The position numbers and the translations under genes are program-made. Positions 62,203-64,000 of a DNA stretch of 64,000 nt are shown in pieces. The stretch is from Flavobacterium denitrificans DSM 15936 (lineage in GTDB: Bacteria; Bacteroidota; Bacteroidia; Flavobacteriales; Flavobacteriaceae). Under the pieces are notes generated by a model. The model worked only from the letters and a program-made list of their open reading frames with translations. It ran no database searches and was not told the DNA's origin. The stretch's first letter is position 1, and every line of letters begins with the position of its first letter. Location: assembly GCF_000425445.1 (NCBI RefSeq), contig NZ_AUDL01000004.1, forward strand, positions 682,001-746,000, given 5' to 3'.

Positions 62203-62964
62203 ATGAAAATTATTTCTTATAATGTAAACGGAATTCGTGCCGCAATTACTAAAGGATTTATTGAATGGCTGCAGCAGGCAAGTCCTGATGTTATCTGCCT
62301 TCAGGAAATTAAAGCAACACAGGATCAGATTCCGGTTGATGCTATAACGGCGGCGGGCTATCCTTATCAATATTATTATCCCGCAACTAAAAAAGGCTAT
62401 AGTGGTGTTGCAATCTTGTCTAAAATTGAGCCGAAGACCGTTGTTTACGGAACAGGAATTCATCATATGGATTTTGAAGGTCGTAATCTTCGTGCCGATT
62501 TTGAAGATTGTTCAGTAATGAGTTTGTATCTTCCGTCTGGAACAAATATTGAAAGATTAGATCATAAATTTATGTTTATGGATGATTTTCAAACGTATAT
62601 CAATGAACTAAAACTAGCAATTCCGAATCTTATTATTTGCGGTGATTATAATATTTGCCACGAAGCGATTGATATTCATGATCCTGTCCGCAACAAAACT
62701 GTTTCTGGATTTTTACCTGCAGAGCGCGCTTGGTTAGACGCTTTTATGAAATCTGGTTTTATCGACAGTTTCCGTCATTTCAATAAAGATCCGCATCATT
62801 ATTCGTGGTGGAGTTATCGTGCTGGAGCTCGTGGAAATAACAAAGGCTGGCGTATTGATTATAATTTGGTTAGTAAGGCGATGGAGCATCGATTAAAGCG
62901 TGCCGTTATTCTTCCAGATGCTGTTCATTCTGATCATTGTCCAGTTTTAGTCGAAATTGACTAA
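62203..62964 (+). CDS. xth: Exodeoxyribonuclease III
   Basis: AP endonuclease/3'-5' exonuclease, 253 residues. The EEP fold begins MKIISYNVNGIRAA; the metal and catalytic residues lie in CLQEIKA, GDYNICHEA and the final DHCPV. Length is normal for the ExoA/XthA family. It repairs abasic sites. It is divergent from the OlsF-like gene with a 120-bp gap. Confidence 0.95.
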   Translation: MKIISYNVNGIRAAITKGFIEWLQQASPDVICLQEIKATQDQIPVDAITAAGYPYQYYYPATKKGYSGVAILSKIEPKTVVYGTGIHHMDFEGRNLRADFEDCSVMSLYLPSGTNIERLDHKFMFMDDFQTYINELKLAIPNLIICGDYNICHEAIDIHDPVRNKTVSGFLPAERAWLDAFMKSGFIDSFRHFNKDPHHYSWWSYRAGARGNNKGWRIDYNLVSKAMEHRLKRAVILPDAVHSDHCPVLVEID

Positions 62965-63049
62965 AGTTTGGTATTGTTCTTGCTGAAAGAAGAATAACAA
63001 AAAATAGAAGTATTAATTAAAAGCCCCAAATAAAAACCCAAAAAACACA

Positions 63050-63994
63050 ATGATTAAAAAAGCCTCCATCGGATTAGTAGTTTTAGCTTTGTCTGCAACT
63101 TCATGCGTGTCCAAAAAGATTTACAACGATCTTGAAACGAAATATTCAGATTTAAAAAAAGAGAATCGTTCGATTGCTGATGAAAATGAGAATTTAAAAA
63201 CAGCAAAAAATCAGCTAGAGTTAGATAAAGACAAGTTGACGAAAGATTTGGCAAGCACTAAAGATGATCTTGCAAAGCAAAAAGCGGATCTTGCTGCGGA
63301 GCAAAAAAAATATAAAGTTTTACAGGATTCTTATAATGCATTAGAAAAAAACAGCAACGATGCATTAGAAAGCAATATGGCTAAAAACCGTGATTTGTTA
63401 GCGCAATTAGAAGCAAAATCTAAAAAATTGGCAGACGAACAAGCACGTTTAGATAAGACAGCAAGCCGATTAAAAGAGCTTGAAGATATGATTGCCGCTA
63501 AAGAAGAATCGATGCGAAAATTAAAAGAGACTTTATCTAAAGCCTTAAACGGATTTGAAGGAAAAGGTTTGACAGTGGAACAGAAAAACGGAAAAGTTTA
63601 TGTTTCTATGGAAAATAAATTGCTTTTTAACTCAGGAAGCTGGGCTGTTGGAGTGGAAGGTAGAAAAGCGGTTGTAGAACTTGGAAAAGTTTTAGGTGAA
63701 AATCCAGATCTTTCGGTTTTAATTGAAGGTCATACAGATGATGATCCGTATGCTGGTTCGGGACCAATTGCAAACAACTGGGATTTATCGACTAAAAGAG
63801 CTACTGCAATTGTGGCAATTTTAAGCGAAAACACTAAAATCAATAAACAAAAGTTAACTGCCGCGGGACGTAGCGAATTCTCGCCATTGGCAAGCAACGC
63901 AACTCCAGAAGGAAAAGCTAAAAACCGTAGAATCGAAATTATCTTGACGCCAAGATTAGATGAAATTGCGGAGATGCTGAATAGCATAAACTAA
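63050..63994 (+). CDS. OmpA family lipoprotein with long coiled coil
   Basis: A 314-residue lipoprotein (lipobox ATSC, Cys19-20). Residues 25-170 are an extended Lys/Glu/Asp coiled coil (LETKYSDLKKENRSIADENENLK and further heptads). The C-terminal 120 residues form an OmpA domain (LFNSGSWAVGVEGRKAVVELG, IEGHTDDDPYAGSG, DLSTKRATAIVAIL). The arrangement suggests an outer-membrane-to-peptidoglycan spacer. The gene ends 6 bp before the window edge. Confidence 0.93.
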   Translation: MIKKASIGLVVLALSATSCVSKKIYNDLETKYSDLKKENRSIADENENLKTAKNQLELDKDKLTKDLASTKDDLAKQKADLAAEQKKYKVLQDSYNALEKNSNDALESNMAKNRDLLAQLEAKSKKLADEQARLDKTASRLKELEDMIAAKEESMRKLKETLSKALNGFEGKGLTVEQKNGKVYVSMENKLLFNSGSWAVGVEGRKAVVELGKVLGENPDLSVLIEGHTDDDPYAGSGPIANNWDLSTKRATAIVAILSENTKINKQKLTAAGRSEFSPLASNATPEGKAKNRRIEIILTPRLDEIAEMLNSIN

Positions 63995-64000
63995 GGAACA

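Overview
The window is a 64 kb piece of a Flavobacterium-type chromosome (phylum Bacteroidota). The signs are low GC, long A/T-rich intergenic gaps, weak Shine-Dalgarno signals, many TAnnTTTG (-7) promoter boxes, a gliding-motility lipoprotein (gldH), a RicT/PSP1 protein next to it, a short tail-less SSB, an OlsF-like ornithine-lipid acyltransferase, and several lipoproteins and OmpA proteins. It reads as ordinary core chromosome. I see no prophage, CRISPR array, rRNA or tRNA. The only mobile genes are two single-gene REP-associated (Y1/HUH) transposases.

Layout. 0-5.5 kb: a SulP anion transporter, then a tRNA wobble-uridine hydroxylation locus: TrhO (rhodanese), a RAYT transposase with a REP array, TrhP (U32 family) and a translationally coupled 4Fe-4S ferredoxin. 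TrhO and TrhP carry the same C-terminal domain of about 84 residues, which makes this the most interesting locus in the window. 5.6-13 kb: an unknown polytopic membrane protein, ricT-gldH-PBP1A, and the two subunits of a 3-oxoacid CoA-transferase. 13.2-18.7 kb: an outer-membrane protein, a metallophosphatase, dinB, a PAS protein and class I fumarase. 18.7-19.5 kb: a second RAYT between two nearly identical 108-bp palindromic elements. 19.5-33.2 kb: mostly minus-strand housekeeping and repair genes (nucleoside-gate transporter, AlkZ-like glycosylase, DEDD exonuclease, Ogt), a SDR, GNATs, a LysR regulator divergent from a rhodanese, an M28 peptidase operon, ssb, a DUF2461 gene broken by one in-frame TGA, and ferritin. 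33.2-37.5 kb: two paralogous secreted proteins on either side of an OmpA protein. 37.5-46 kb: CAT-like acyltransferase with HAD phosphatase, an EamA exporter, metG, a GH43 glycosidase, a CDGSH protein, PhzF and YdeI. 46-57 kb: a PrcB-like lipoprotein, serS, a TPR protein, rsmA-mgtE, proC, a cytochrome c and nhaA. 57-64 kb: a 2-hydroxyacid dehydrogenase, a cluster of small membrane proteins (DUF2752, two TM2), OlsF, exonuclease III and an OmpA lipoprotein.

The intergenic DNA is unusual. Many gaps hold word-like repeats built on an 8-base period around CTTTG/CAAAG. They are arranged as imperfect inverted arms, and in two cases the arms enclose an intrinsic terminator between convergent genes. 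The metG/GH43 gap holds three nested inverted repeats. A GC-rich, apparently structured element lies between a lipoprotein gene and a DMP19-like gene. All functions are inferred by reading sequence and recalling families. No database search was run.
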